A stretch of DNA of 64,000 nucleotides from Ascidia mentula (taxonomy: Eukaryota; Chordata; Ascidiacea; Phlebobranchia; Ascidiidae). Below are positions 14,205 through 27,600 of this stretch, piece after piece. The translations under genes were made by a program, and so were the position numbers. Within the stretch, counting starts at the first letter, position 1; each line of letters begins with the position of its first letter. A model generated the notes under the pieces. The model ran no database searches, was not told the DNA's origin, and was given only the letters and a program-made list of their open reading frames with translations. Where the stretch lies: positions 2,361,001-2,425,000 of the forward strand of contig OX387204.1 in the NCBI GenBank assembly GCA_947561715.1, in the 5' to 3' direction.

Positions 14205-14262
14205 GGCGAGTAACCCGAGTAACCTTATGGCGAGTAACCCGAGTAACCTTATGGCGAGTAAG
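14205..14262. repeat. 24-bp tandem repeat, about 2.4 copies
   Basis: The unit GGCGAGTAACCCGAGTAACC followed by TTAT occurs at 14205-14228 and 14229-14252 without mismatch. A partial third copy runs to 14262. Each unit itself contains two related GAGTAACC halves. The repeat lies in the gene-poor region; no function is apparent. Confidence 0.85.
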
Positions 14263-17200
14263 CCATACCGTGCTTATATGTAAAATTTGTGCTTAGTTTT
14301 AAAAGCAGTGCGCTTTTTTCGATACAGGCAAGCCTGTCTGTAGTTGTGGTACCACAGTATTTATTCAAACGTTCTCACGGTACTTATGGTATAAACACAC
14401 ATATATTCTGGATGACGTTTCCAAATCCAAACTTGTTTACCATGCAGCAAAAAAAAAATATTTAAAAGCCTATTACCTAATATCATTTAATTAATCAAAC
14501 TTATGTTTCTTGAGCACGCCGCAAGCATTTACCCAAAAAACAATTGACTTTGTGCAAAAATGCAGTTGATTTGCATAACGCAGTGGCAATTGTGCAATGT
14601 TGTGCAAAAAAACTGCACCTCTGCGTTTCTGACTGTGAAACCCCCTCCCCATCTCCGCTTGTTCATCGCTTTGCAAATACAAGGCGCACGTCGATGACAG
14701 GGTGGTTCGGGAATTCCCAGTGGCCAGTCGAAACGTGATACCTCAGCCTTTGGTGTTACTTGTAGCGTTAAGGATTTGGTTCATGCGCATGCCTATGTTG
14801 TTGCTGTTTCAACCCACTGGAAAATCACCCTCCTGGCAAAAGATTTTACACGGTAATGAACGGGAAAAACTTCTGCTTTCATAGTGAAAAGAAAGTCCTT
14901 TTTTTTCGCGATGCTTTTATGTTGATACTTGACAATGATCTCCGCTAGCCACGTGGCATCGCGGAAAGTTCGTGGCATGTGTCACCCTCCTTCCGAGTTA
15001 ATTGCGTGTAGTGGCACGTTTTAATGACACGAAACTTTCCCTTATGATATCCGCTTATTTCCGTGAGCGCATTTTAAGCAATTTGTCCGATTTAAAAAAA
15101 GGCGTTGTCGTGTAGAGACGTGGCATCACATTTTTAGGGGGTTCCGTTATGCGTGGAAACAGCATCCGAAAGAAAAGACCTTTTAAGGCGTCCAAAGAAT
15201 ATCTCAAAAATTTTCTTTTAAACTGGCGAGTTGAAGTCATATTTTTTTTGAAAAAATACGTATTCAGTTTATCAAGTTTTTTAATGAACAAACTCTCCTA
15301 ATTATTTTTATTCGTGATTATTGTGCGTGGCACTTATTGAAGGCAATTAATTACGCAACCATGATTCATAATTTCCACAGAATCTCCAACGACGCGTAAT
15401 GCTTCACATATATTGAAACAGTGGTTCCCAAAGCTTTCTAAACCAGAATGCTTTAAATATTTTTTTAATCGTTCAACTTCGTAAGGTTTGAGATTTTTGT
15501 GTAAATAGTATCAGCCCACAATCCAAGTGATTTCTTTCACGTGTTTTGGGAAAACTAATGTTATTATTTAATGGAACCGCGCCCCTTCTATTAATTAAAG
15601 ACGAAAACCTCCAGTTGCATGCACAGCCGATTAACCTCCAGCAGGAAAGCAACGCGTTTTTTTAGCGAGTCACGTCATTGCTTTCCTGAAAACTTTCAAT
15701 TGTTTACTGTCAATTTTCCCAGGGAATCAAAATAGCATAGAAATGCCCGTGACTCGAACCCTTCCCATACCGCGCAATAAACAAATTTCGGAAATCAAAT
15801 CCGTCTCTACAGCTTGTTTGCCTCGGTTCTGTACTTTCCCACCATTCCATTCCCGTGGGAGCCCCACAGGAGGCCGCCACAGCTTGAAGAACGTATTGTC
15901 TAGAAAATACTCTCTTGTGACTTTCGCTTGAGGCTTGGGAAACGATACTAGGTTGAATATATCGCGATAAAATAACTGCCGTGCCCAAGAGTTCATATAT
16001 CAAGTAAATCTCCTCGCCGGAAAAGATAATTTTGTTTGTATTTTTTTATGTTTAAATATTTTTGTTATTATTGTAGTAATAATTTTTACTAAATCTATAA
16101 TATTTATTTAGGAGTTCAAGCATTTATTAATCAAGTTTACTAAAGGAACCTAAAAAATTGTTTTTTTTCTGCGCAGTAACGCGTAATGTTTATTTCAATT
16201 ACAGGATTTATGATTCGACTCTCGGTTCCGCGTTATCGCTATATCTCATGACAATATCTTTTTGTTTGGCTGATTTGCATTCAAGTTTTCATTCCGGTCG
16301 TTCTTAACTTTTCACATAAAACCTTCACGTGGATGCCAACAATCCGACAACCTTGAAACGACCTTCGTCTGCGTTCGTGCCGGACTCGATGTTAATCATT
16401 GAAATTATCGGTTCCTGTTTGATGCGAAACAAGCTGCGACCGGTTCGTGAACCTTTAAGTCAAGTGTCCTTAAAACTTTCACAAAAGGTTGGAAGTTTTG
16501 TCGAAAACTTTACGCTCCGGGCGCGGAACCTTCGCTCATGGGTTTTTAGTGTGGAAAAAACGTGGAAAAATGTGGTCTTTTTTGGCTTCATTTTTTTTCG
16601 TAAATATTAGTTTTTTCGAGGTTTATGTTTTACGACAGCTAGTGGCGAAAGCATACGTGACGTAAATTTCGATAAGTTTTTTGGGTGAAATCGGATTGTG
16701 TTTAGTGAAATAGTGGATGTCCCACTGTGCGCTCGTATGATTGTAGTTTTTGTGTCGATCACCGATGTTTCTGATAAAGGATGAAAATAGAAGTGACAGG
16801 CTCGTTTTTTAACCATCTGAACCCAACACGTAATCATTCTTTAAATTCTAGCTGGCAAAATTGCCCCAAAGTTGACATTTTATTGTGTTAAGTTTAATGG
16901 AATGTCGCAGAGTAGCGTTTGGCGGAGGCGACAAGAAGGGGCGAAATATTGAAAACTGGTCATAAAAATTTGTTGTTCTTACCCGCCATTTTGCACATGG
17001 AATATCGCACCATTTTCCCAAAACACGAATTAAGCCTTCAAAATTTACTCGAGACTGACTGTTTACGGCTTTGCAATAAAAGAGCGGATTAGAGTTTACG
17101 TAAAACTCCGTAAAATCGCCCGCGGGAAACTACGCGTCTTTGATTGTTACGGAACAATTCGCGTTTGTCTGCTCACATTTCAGGCATTTCCTAAACGAGA

Positions 17201-17814
17201 TTGCTTTTTTTTGTTATCAATTTGACGCCACGAAAAAGTTATTGAATTAGTGTCGTGATTTGCACTCTTGCCAATACATGTTGGAACTTACTGACCGCAC
17301 GTTTCTCAACAAACACACAAATGCACAACATTCTTTAACGTAGTGTTATTTCGCATACATACATGTAACGTGGTACGAGATCGTATTCAGCCACAATCGC
17401 CTTCAATTCAATAAACATGGTGTCGTCGGTTTCAACCAATATCGCCCATGATGGAAATGGTGAAAACGCACAAAACCTAATTTGAACATGTCTGTTTTGG
17501 GTGCAATGGTCAGTCTGGACAAGGAGTGATCATAATACGCAGTCATTGTGCATCCTTATAACAATAGAAACCACATTTATTCGCCGAATCTGTTGTAATT
17601 CTTTCATATGAAGTAAATTTCATCATTGGAGAGGTATGTGGCCTATGCACAACATCAACAGTCTGTACATCAGTTTGTATGTGGCCCGTGGGTGGCATTC
17701 GAACGTTCAGATCTCGTAAACACAACCAGTAAATGTAAATTAAAAAAACTGCGTTCACATCATGTCGTTGGCACCTGTCATTAAACTTCGAGCAGAGAAA
17801 CTATTCCGCACCTG

Positions 17815-18010
17815 TAAGACGACCGGGGAACCCCCTACCGATGACGTCCCATCCGCCACATCCCGTTCACAAATCATAACCCTTTCACCGGTCCTGTCTG
17901 TGACGTAGCGCCGCGTCACAATATGCTCGGTATTTTTGGCGCGCGTTACGTAATGGGTGAAAGGTGAATCCCCCGCGTTAGGGCGGAGTCGAAAAAAAAT
18001 GGTTACGTCA
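17815..18010 (+). promoter_or_regulatory. GC-rich candidate promoter/enhancer upstream of TNIP1
   Basis: A locally GC-rich stretch lies 0.7-0.9 kb upstream of the first TNIP1 coding exon. It contains the decamer GGGGAACCCC at 17825-17834, which fits the NF-kB consensus GGGRNWYYCC. It also holds CRE-type half sites (TGACGTCC, TGACGTAG), a palindromic TTACGTAA and a CCTTTCACC/GGTGAAAGG inverted pair. NF-kB induction of TNIP1 is known in vertebrates; the same role here is inference. No TATA box or start site is evident. An upstream untranslated exon spliced to about 18,604 would fit. Confidence 0.35.
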
Positions 18011-18686
18011 CAACTAACGAGTGGGTTTTCTGGTCAGCAATGTTGCTGGCATTCTTATCTGGGTCGTGGCGGCATATGTTGGTCAAGAAAAGTCTTCTAA
18101 AGTTTTTTGTTGAGCTGAATTTGGTTTTGTTCCGAAGTCGGAAGTTAGCTGATGATGTTCATCGTGGCGTTCATCGTTGCGGGGGTGGCTGTGTTCTTCT
18201 ACCGGAGTACGGATGTTTTTATTAAACTTTGTTTAAATTTGTAAAAAATTCTGTGTGTTGTGCGATGTGACTCCACTCTTACTATAGCCGGCAATTTATG
18301 TTCTTTAAGATATTTCTAAGGACACTTGCTAGTAGGAGCAGAATGAGACTTCTCGAAACCAGAGAGTTGCTCATAGAATTATGTTTGTATTAAACGATGT
18401 GATTGATCAATCGTTTGCAACCGATAGTGTTTTAAATAAGGACAAATGGTCGCCGACTTGCCCACGTTGGCCGCGAATACAATCTCCGCGGCAATGGAGT
18501 TTTCTTTATCAGTTTTCAGCTAAAAAATCATCGTTGCCAATTCTCAGTAAAGGAAATTAGCTGTTTCTCGGAATACTAAAATGAACCATTGTTTCCGTTG
18601 CAGGTGTGTCTGGTTTGCTCGTGCGATTCATAGACGTGGCCCGCTGACGGTCAGCACGATTCACAACGTTCGGCGCGCCGCGAGGC

Positions 18687-21600
18687 ATGGAAACGGCCAG
18701 CGAGGCCCTGCATACGAGTGAATACAACGCGGTGACGGCACAGCAAACGGGGTACCGATCTTGTCCCGTCACAAGCGACAGAGAAACTTTGGGTGAGGAG
18801 CTGTTACTTCACCATCGTCCAGTAATTCGTCTTCGTCGTCCGTTCGTTTTTTCGTGCTTGTTACGGCTCCCGGCAGTGGTGACGAGCGCCTCGCGCGATA
18901 TACCATGCTCCGCTGACGTAGTCCCCCTCCTTGTGTGTTTACAACGTATTTTGATTGGACAGTTGAGTAACGACCGCCCTGTCGAAATTGTGACTCATTC
19001 GCTTAAAAGAATGATGTATGGTTTTGTCGTTGATGCGGTGCCTGTATCACATTATATGATCGCTGTTGTTTGTTTGTTCCATTGCACTGCATGACTCAAC
19101 GGCGCAAATTAATTAACACCTATCAAAACTATAACCACCCTACCTCGACTGTTATTTTTACCTTTTCTATGCAACTGCCTCGTCCGAGGTTTTATTGAAC
19201 CTACACCTACACTCCCGTGCTTTTGAGAACGCCGTGAAGTCTTGCGACTTTAAAGACGCTCACCCGTATTTAACGCGACCTTTTTGTGACATCGGTCTAT
19301 ATTTACCTTATAGATGTTATTGGTAGGTTAATAAATGATGAGTTGGGTTACCCAGAGTTAACGACTGTGCGGCAATGCTTGCCTCCATACCTCAGTATGT
19401 TCAATATATCTTTACACGAAATTTACATCAAACATCTGTTATCAAAAAAATAAAAGAAAACCGTAAAATCCGTACGTGACATTCGAAGACCAATCACACA
19501 CAATTTCATAAAAAGTTTGAATTCAGTCCCGTTCGCAACGAAGTAAATTTGAAACCATGAACACATTCTTCACATACTAGCAACAACTTTTCAATAAAAG
19601 TGAAGATTTTTTGGTGACTTTCTGTCAAACATTAACACGTTTCCAAATGACCGTAGGTGATCAAAATACCAATACCTCAATGCGGCCGTCGTTTTACTGC
19701 TTGCTTCATGCGCACCAAAACAACGACTCATGTTTTCCTGCAAAGAAACACCTAAAAACGTATTTTCCTGCGAGAGGAAGACCCCCCTGCGCCTGTGTAT
19801 GCACGCATAACAATGGACTCACTGTCCTCCGTAGCGATGCCAGTTTGCTCGAAGTCAACATAGAGATGATAGTATCCCATAAAGACTGTTTCATTGTACT
19901 GTGTATTTGGTAAACAAGGGAAAGCACGCCTCGTAGCATTTTTATATTTGTGTCCATTCATTATGAAACTGATTGGCTGTTGACACGTGACTTTAATCTA
20001 TACGAAATTTCCATAACAACGGTTGTGTTGTGTGACGTCAAAGACGATTTTATATTGTGTATTTTTTGCTTTCGTCATCCGTTGTCAAAAGCTAAAACAA
20101 CTGGGTTGTTGCAAGAGTTGACGTCACGCTCTGTTGTGCAGGTCCACGCGACACTGACGTCACACATTCCTCATCGTTTCTCCCCGAGCTGGCGAAGCTG
20201 CAGAAAGAGAACAAGAGCCTCGTGCGAAAAGCTAAATACATGGACAGCCTCGGTAAGTTACTGAGGATCGACGGCTTGTCGTGTTTCTCGGGTCGCGTTT
20301 TTATGTTATACTCCAAGCAAGACCGAAAGTTTCGCGTTTTCGGCCGACAAGATCGTATATAATAGACACACCTAGATGCACTAATGAGACCTATCAGGTC
20401 GAAACAATGGTCATCTGCCTGCAGCTCTCAGAATTTATATTATTGGCTCCATGGTCATCATATACCAGAGTTATTATACAACCTGTCTGCAAATGGAACA
20501 GTCAAATAGCGGTCGCTTATAACCTTTACAAGTCCGCCAAACGTCCGAAAACCAATGAAAACAAAACAACATTTTTATCATGACAGGCAATGAAAGTGCA
20601 GAAATTTGAAAGCCAAATATTTTGTTCATTCCACACTCGCAGCGCGGTCACACGCGAAAACCTCGGTTCCGTGATTGCCACACCTACAAAATTCAGCCAA
20701 TGAACGAGCCAGATTACAAAAGCTATCCAAGCGTCCTAAACATAATCTTGTTGTGACCTGGCCTGACCGTAATTCGACCACCAATAGGAAACGCCACGAA
20801 TTTCTATTTTACTGCTGCTACTTTGCCGATCGAAAGTCGATTTGCTTCAGATATTGTCGTAAACTTTGGGCCACCTTTTGGTAACCTTTATTCGCAAGTG
20901 TAAAAACTGTTTTACCCGCACAGCGAACAAAAATCAGGTCGACGTTGTTTCAAAGACAATTCTAATTCTCTAAAATGGTTCTTCAGCGTCAAATTCAAAT
21001 ATAATTTATACGTCTTATTTCAAATGTTTTTTTTTACAGAGTCAAATTGTCCATTGCTACAATTAATACAAAAATGCACTATTTCGCTTCAATATTCTGC
21101 TGTTTTGTGTTGTTTATTCTTATATAAGCCACGACAATGCAGTCAATAACGATTAGCGAGCTGCAGACAGTACCGCATTAGACCTATACGGTCTCATTAT
21201 TTGTGCAATTTGCGTTGATTGTGGGGAATTCATTGTCAAGCTGATTAACTGCGGCAAGAGCGTTGTCAGTCAACACACACCACTATTGAAACTTAATAGC
21301 GCGAAACGGAAACAATGGCTTTGTTTCAGCTTAAGTATGTGTGAATCAACAATATCTGACTGTTTAAGCCCAAGACGAATAACATTCTTGGGTATTGTAC
21401 CTTAAACTTGATGGTATTCAAATTTCAGGGGTCCTTGTAACAGATTTCAAACAAGAGAATCAAATACTGAATGAAGAAAATCTGCGTCTCAGGAAAAGAC
21501 TGGAGGCCTTCGAGAGCAAAGAAGAGAACGAGGAGAGAAAGGTTCAAGGCCCAGCGGACCCGGATACTCTGGGCAACGGTTGGGAAGAAGATGTGTTTGC

Positions 21601-24600
21601 TGATGGTAAAACCAAATTTTATGTGAACCACCTACATATAAATCCATGAAACAATTCGTTACTGATGCTGTCCGCCAAATTATCACTACAAGAAGACTCT
21701 TTTGGCAATAATATTATTAAACACCAACGTTTCGGTTGCTATGCAGCAGCATTCATTGGTCTGTATCAATGCAAATGTGCAAAACTTCAGTTTTGACAGA
21801 AGAGCCATCTTGTAGTAACAAATTATTTGTTAAAAAGTTGGTTATTCGCCGATAAATCACCGATACTTAACTCGGTTTTTACTCATTTTTTTAATCCAGC
21901 GCACGGGAAAATTCATTCATTCATTGGTTTATTTTTACCAAAAGTTTTTCAGTAATAAAAAGATAAGGGGAATGTGAGAGTATATGGGCAGGGAGACGGT
22001 GGAGTAACCTCCAGGTTTTCTGTGCCAAGCGTCACCCTGGGTCTAAAGTCGTAACCTGCTGTCGCCAATAGACGACACACGCACATATAGAGTCGAAAAT
22101 AGGGCGTACACATTCTCTGTACACACACGTAAACACATAAACATTTACAATCCAGGTGAGAGACATCTTTCCTACGACCTTGATTCGCCCTTTGAAGTTG
22201 TTCAGGGGCACACCCTCCACAACATGGGTCTGTTCCCTCTAACAGATGTGGAGGCGAATAGTGGGAATGCCCCCGTGACGTCCGCAACCGTCGATGATGA
22301 CGTCACACTGGATAAAGGTTAGTTTGTCGTTTTTTGTGTTCGTGTTTTCTGTGGGGATCGGAATTGGACCAAAGTGGTTCGTCACCAGCAATGTGTGACG
22401 ATTACATTCAGTACAACTTGAATCGAAAGTGCTATATTAAACGGCAGTGTGTAATTATTTCTGAGAGAAAGATTATCCCAGTCGTTTACGTGGTGTGACG
22501 TGAATGCACGCGCTGGTTTTGATGGTGTCTTCAACCTTTTATAATTAATAATTAATCACAAACCGTTTCAATGTCTTCAACCTTTCAAACTATCACTGAA
22601 CTTTCACTCTGTAAAAAGCATTCACCTTATTTTTGTTGGGTTTACTTTGCTTGCTTGGTTAAATAAAACGTTACTGGTAAATTGGCGTTTGAAATCCAGT
22701 GGATTAAACCACGTTTGGCCACCGTAATAATTGTGGAATGTGTACAACAATTTTAGACCTTCGCAAAACTGCCGGTAGTTTCCGAACACCGCCTTAAATA
22801 AAGTCGTTGTACAACATACGTGGAGGCCATCGTGTGTTTTGTGGATGAGTTTAAGACTAAGTGTATTTACTGTGGAGATAGGGAATTTCGAATGCCTCGT
22901 TTTATGACGCACGTTGACTGTTAATATGCGATCAGCTTGGGTTTTCGCTTGCTATTTGCGTTGGTAAATGCAGTAGATACTTAAGCATTGACGCTAAACA
23001 AAAGCATCGCAGTCGAGTTGCTCAATTGCTTTGTTTTTTCTTTAAATTCGGAGTTTAAAGAATTCTGACATTCGTGGGAATATGTGATGTAAGTTAAAGC
23101 TTTCTCGCTGTGCCCATCACGGTTATCATCAACAATTGCCGTTAAATAAAGCGACCATGCACAAGCGTCAAACCCTAAACAATGTCGTTTATCGAAAACC
23201 TAGCAACAAGCGACCCCCAAAAAAACAAGCAATAACTAGCGGATTTACAACCGTTAGAAAAGTAAGTACTTTACTACTGTGGGTAGCAGCTCCTTAAACA
23301 ATACGTCCTGGTTTTGCATACAAAAAAGACAGACCAAACAAAGTTAAAGTGGCGTGGAATTTAGGTCGGCTGTGTTGTCCCTTCTAAAACGAGGAACTGA
23401 TGCCATCGCCTACGATATCGAAACAACTGGGGAGCGGAAATTGCATGCAAATTTTCGATTCCGTTACGCCCGTTTCCTTTCAATCGTTATTGACAACAAT
23501 ATCAACCCCACACCATTCACAACCACTGTTCCCGAAATATGCAAATTAACCCTGAATGGCTATGTCGTCGCGCGAAGCGGGGAAAACCCTATCGGCACAA
23601 AATTGTGTCACGTAGCACAGAAGAAACATTCCGATTTCAAATCCAGCGTATTTTCCCGCCTTGTTTATACACTTATTAAACCCTTATAGGTCCAACCAAC
23701 GCAGCTGAGGCCAAACCCTCCCACACGCCTGACGTAGACCCAGTGACGTCATACAAAGACGTGACGCAACGCATGACCGGTCCGTCGCTGGAGGGTGGTA
23801 CAACTAAGCAAGAAACCGAACCGTCCGATGACGCGTCGATGCAGGAAGAGGTTTGTCGATCTATCTGCCAACTTACCTTTGATATGTGAAGTTATCCACT
23901 TGTTACGTCACAGATTAAATTGTCTTCGTCATCGTCGGAGCAGCTGGAAAACTTCCCGCTGGCACTTCAGGTAAATATAGACACGGTTTGCTCGTGGCGT
24001 TGTCGTGAAGGGAAATTTTCGTAGGCCTGAAGGTGGATCCTGACGCAATTTTGGACAGTTGCGTCCTTTGAAGTAATTCTACTCAATTCTGTGCCCGATT
24101 GTATCGCGAAATTACCTGGCCTTTTTAATAGTTATATAGAAGTTGGTTGTGATTGGCTGCTGTCACGTTTTCGGTCCATCCAGATACGACACCTTGAAGA
24201 AATGGTCGGACTTCGAAGCCCGGAAGCCGGAAATGACGTCAGCGTTAGCGAGCCCAGCATGACGTCACAGTTTTCGAAGCTCGCCGCGGTGTTCGCTCGG
24301 TTGGCGCAAAGGGTCATCCAATCGCAGAAAAAGGCGCGAAATTCACAGGTTTGAAAACTGAAAATACGTTGTGATCTCATTCACAGGTTTGCCACGCGAT
24401 TTTTACACACGCAATATCTGTATGACGTAGTTTTCTGACTGATCCACTTTAACCGTCAGATTAAGAGAAAATCTAAATTTCCAATTAACTTCCATAAGTG
24501 AAAGTGCGCAAATGAACTGAAATGCAAAAAGCATGAATAATATGATTTCTGTGAGCTGAAGGCAGACGGCCACTGTTTCACACTTTAAGGTCTCTAATAT

Positions 24601-27600
24601 ATGTCAGGTGTTTTTACGCCTATTTCGGACGTGCAGTGTGCTCACATGCACTGCAAACACCAGGTCTGTTGGCATTGTTGATTTATGTGCCTACATACTA
24701 ACTTTAGGGGCATTTTGTAATGTTCGCACTGTGGGCAACGAAGTGACTTCTGGTTCCTGTAATTATTGTGCGAAGCAGACAAGAAACAATATTCCTCCAC
24801 TTGAATGTGTTCTTGTCCTTAGCTGGCAACCTCTGTAACGAAAGGGCGTATAAATGTCGTGACCCTTTACAAAAAGCGGAACCTCTTTGCCGCGCCTTTG
24901 TGTAGTTTCAGTTCTATTAAATTCAGCGACCTTTTGCTGACAATGGCGCGTCTACAGCTTCTACAACACGCCGTAAGCCAGGCTTTTATTATTCTCAAAT
25001 CTATCGTGTTATCATTGCTTATGTTCGGGGGAAATTTGAGTGGGAAACACTCCCACAACTTTGTAAAAACTTCACCTCAAATCGATTGTTCCCCTCTACA
25101 AATGAATAAGATACGAAGGGACCTTTCCTTGCGAGGTTATCACGATTGTTTACACAATACTCGGCTAAAATATCGCCTAGAATGAAGTTCCAAAGATCAT
25201 TTTAGTGCTTGATCCTCATTTACATGGTGCTGACAATCGCGTTTGCGCAGCAACAACTTTCGTTTTTTGTGTTTGGTGTTCACATACAATGGTAGTTTGA
25301 TTTGCGCATTTCCCAGAGGTCTCGAATCGTTCAAAGGTTGGAAGTGCTTCGCAAACGTCCGGGCAGCGACAAATGCACAGCAATGAACTTTTGAATCCAA
25401 TCAGTCACAAAGAATATCAGATCAATTCGCTCATATCCAACCTACACTCTCTAAAGATGGTTTCCAAAACAGTCAGAAACTTTACCAATCATTAAACCAA
25501 AACTAAGAGAATATTCCCAACGCTTGGCAAACACGAGACAAGGTTTCTTTCTTACCATAATTTGTAGTTACAATATTTCAACCGTTCAACGCAGAAAGGC
25601 CTGTCTAAAGTAAACACATAGTTTCAACCTGTACCCCCCTGGTTGCAAAACGAATTCCAGGTAAGAGTTTTCGGCCGTGTCTTTATCGCAATACATGCGT
25701 GTATACACGTTGTACAGTGGAAACGGCAATCACTATTCAGTAAATGCAGTCCGAAACTGAGCAGTTAATGTTGACCTTCACGGGAAGATATAGATCACCA
25801 TGGTTACCGTGCTTGTTGGTTTCCGCGTTGTAGGATGAAGTGAAAGTAGAATATCTTCCATTGTTCTCGCGTCCACCCGACATGTTTCCATTTTCAGCAC
25901 ACAGCAATGTAAATAGTGTTTAATTTACAACTACTGGCTCACTCGGGGCAATTTGATATTTGCGCCACTTGGAAAGAGTTGTTCATTGCTTGGAAACTTG
26001 CGATCGGAAATATGTTCGGGAAATTCTGCCAAAACTACTCACTGACATATTGCGTCATAGAATTGTTTGACAAATAAATCATAGCCCGTCCACTGCCGAT
26101 CCCGCAGTGAGATTTACGTGGGTTTACCTTTCTCTTGTATGCAAAGTCGTTTGTGTGCATTTACCCTAGCATTTGACACTATATCAAATAGGGTTATGTA
26201 ATGTTCCTGTGTTAATTTACAGTTTTACACCATCACGTTGAACTTTACGCATTACTGCTTATGTACCCTTTATACGATAGTGTTATCATATATCCCTGGC
26301 CATTCGTCCGATTCATTTCACATATTACAATTTGCAAAGTAATCTGCAACACCGCCCACTGACTTGCGTTAAACAAACGGTCCCTAGTTTATGGAGCAGC
26401 CATAAATGCACTTTCATTTAAGCCCACCTTCACGCATCACTCGCATACCCCACGGTTTTCCCCGTAGCCCACTTCTGTATTTGCAAAAGGCTTCGATTGG
26501 TTGCTTTTGGTTAACCGTAGTCTGGTCTTACGAGGGGGGTTACCAGTGCTTGAAAGCGGTTGAATAAAAGAGCAGAAAAATGAAAATCTCATTCAGATAG
26601 ACGAAGTTTTTTGTTTGCTGTTGGGTTTGGCATTATTAAAAAGGAATTAAACTACTTCCAACCGACATTTTCGCTGCGACTTTCAAAAAGTCGACGCCCC
26701 TCCAAAAGAAACAACTTCACCATTGGGAGTCATTCACACCAGCTGTGTGGTCTTTCCAGCTTCGTAATATCGATGTGCGGTTCAGTAATTCCACCTCGTG
26801 TGGCCACTGTCGTATACATTACTTTTGTTTCAACCTTTGCATACATGGCTTACGATAAACTTTCGTATTGCTACATGGACATTATACACAACTATTCCGA
26901 AGCAGAATGGAATTAGCCATTGTATTCCACCTATCATGACTATATCAGTGGTAAAAATGTTTGCAGCTTGCTTTGGTGTTCATTTTTGAAAGTATTCTGT
27001 TTATTTGTACCTTATAGGCGTATTTCAAACAATGCTTTAATTGGTAAAAATAAACACGCTCGATATGGTTATAACGTCATCCGTACAGTTCCATATATCT
27101 GCGAATTGCATTTTGCATTTCTAACCTTTCCAGTTCCAGGGACCATTGGGTATCGATTAGCCCTGAAGGGTTTTCCACAAGTAATTGGTTCCTCTGAACG
27201 CGTATCACATGTACCGGTTGTTTCCAAGTCGCAGAAGGGGTGTAGCGATGGGTGTGGCTATGCCTTGTGGGTCGCATACAAGTTGTCAAATGTACTGTGC
27301 ATATTTGACAACCGGTGGTTAATCAGTTTCGCCGAACAAGGATGTTGTCTATACCTTTACTAGTCTATTTTCATAAAGAAATGCCGAAATTGCCAAGTCA
27401 CTTACATCCCAAAGCCAGTCGTGTAAACAGGGAATGGGATATTGAGGAAAACCAATGTCAATACATCAGTGCAGATACTTTCATTTTAAATTGGGTCTAA
27501 AATTGTCTGCGTTTTGCAAATACCAACTACGTATTGACCATTCCACATACCCGGCGAATTACTTCTGGGGGGTTTTCACTAGGCCGGTTTTTTTGGAAGT

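Larger units (their letters stand above)
3325..18603. other. About 15 kb with no supportable gene
   Basis: This interval separates the divergent glycosyltransferase and TNIP1 genes. Open frames are short (under about 145 codons), overlap on both strands, show no recognisable domains and cannot be joined through good splice sites into a longer protein. What I do see is a mariner-like MITE at 3948, a dispersed repeat at 11.7 kb, a 24-bp tandem repeat at 14.2 kb and a GC-rich stretch with regulatory-type motifs at 17.8-18.0 kb. Upstream non-coding exons of TNIP1 could lie here: the sequence just before its first coding exon (18,592-18,603) ends in an acceptor-like TTTCCGTTGCAG. Long-range regulatory DNA or non-coding RNA cannot be excluded from sequence alone. 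Confidence 0.55.

Noticed and set aside
14709-14718. Third kB-type decamer GGGAATTCCC as a TNIP1 enhancer
   Set aside because: It is 4 kb from the first exon, and matches at this frequency are expected by chance. I mention it only as context.
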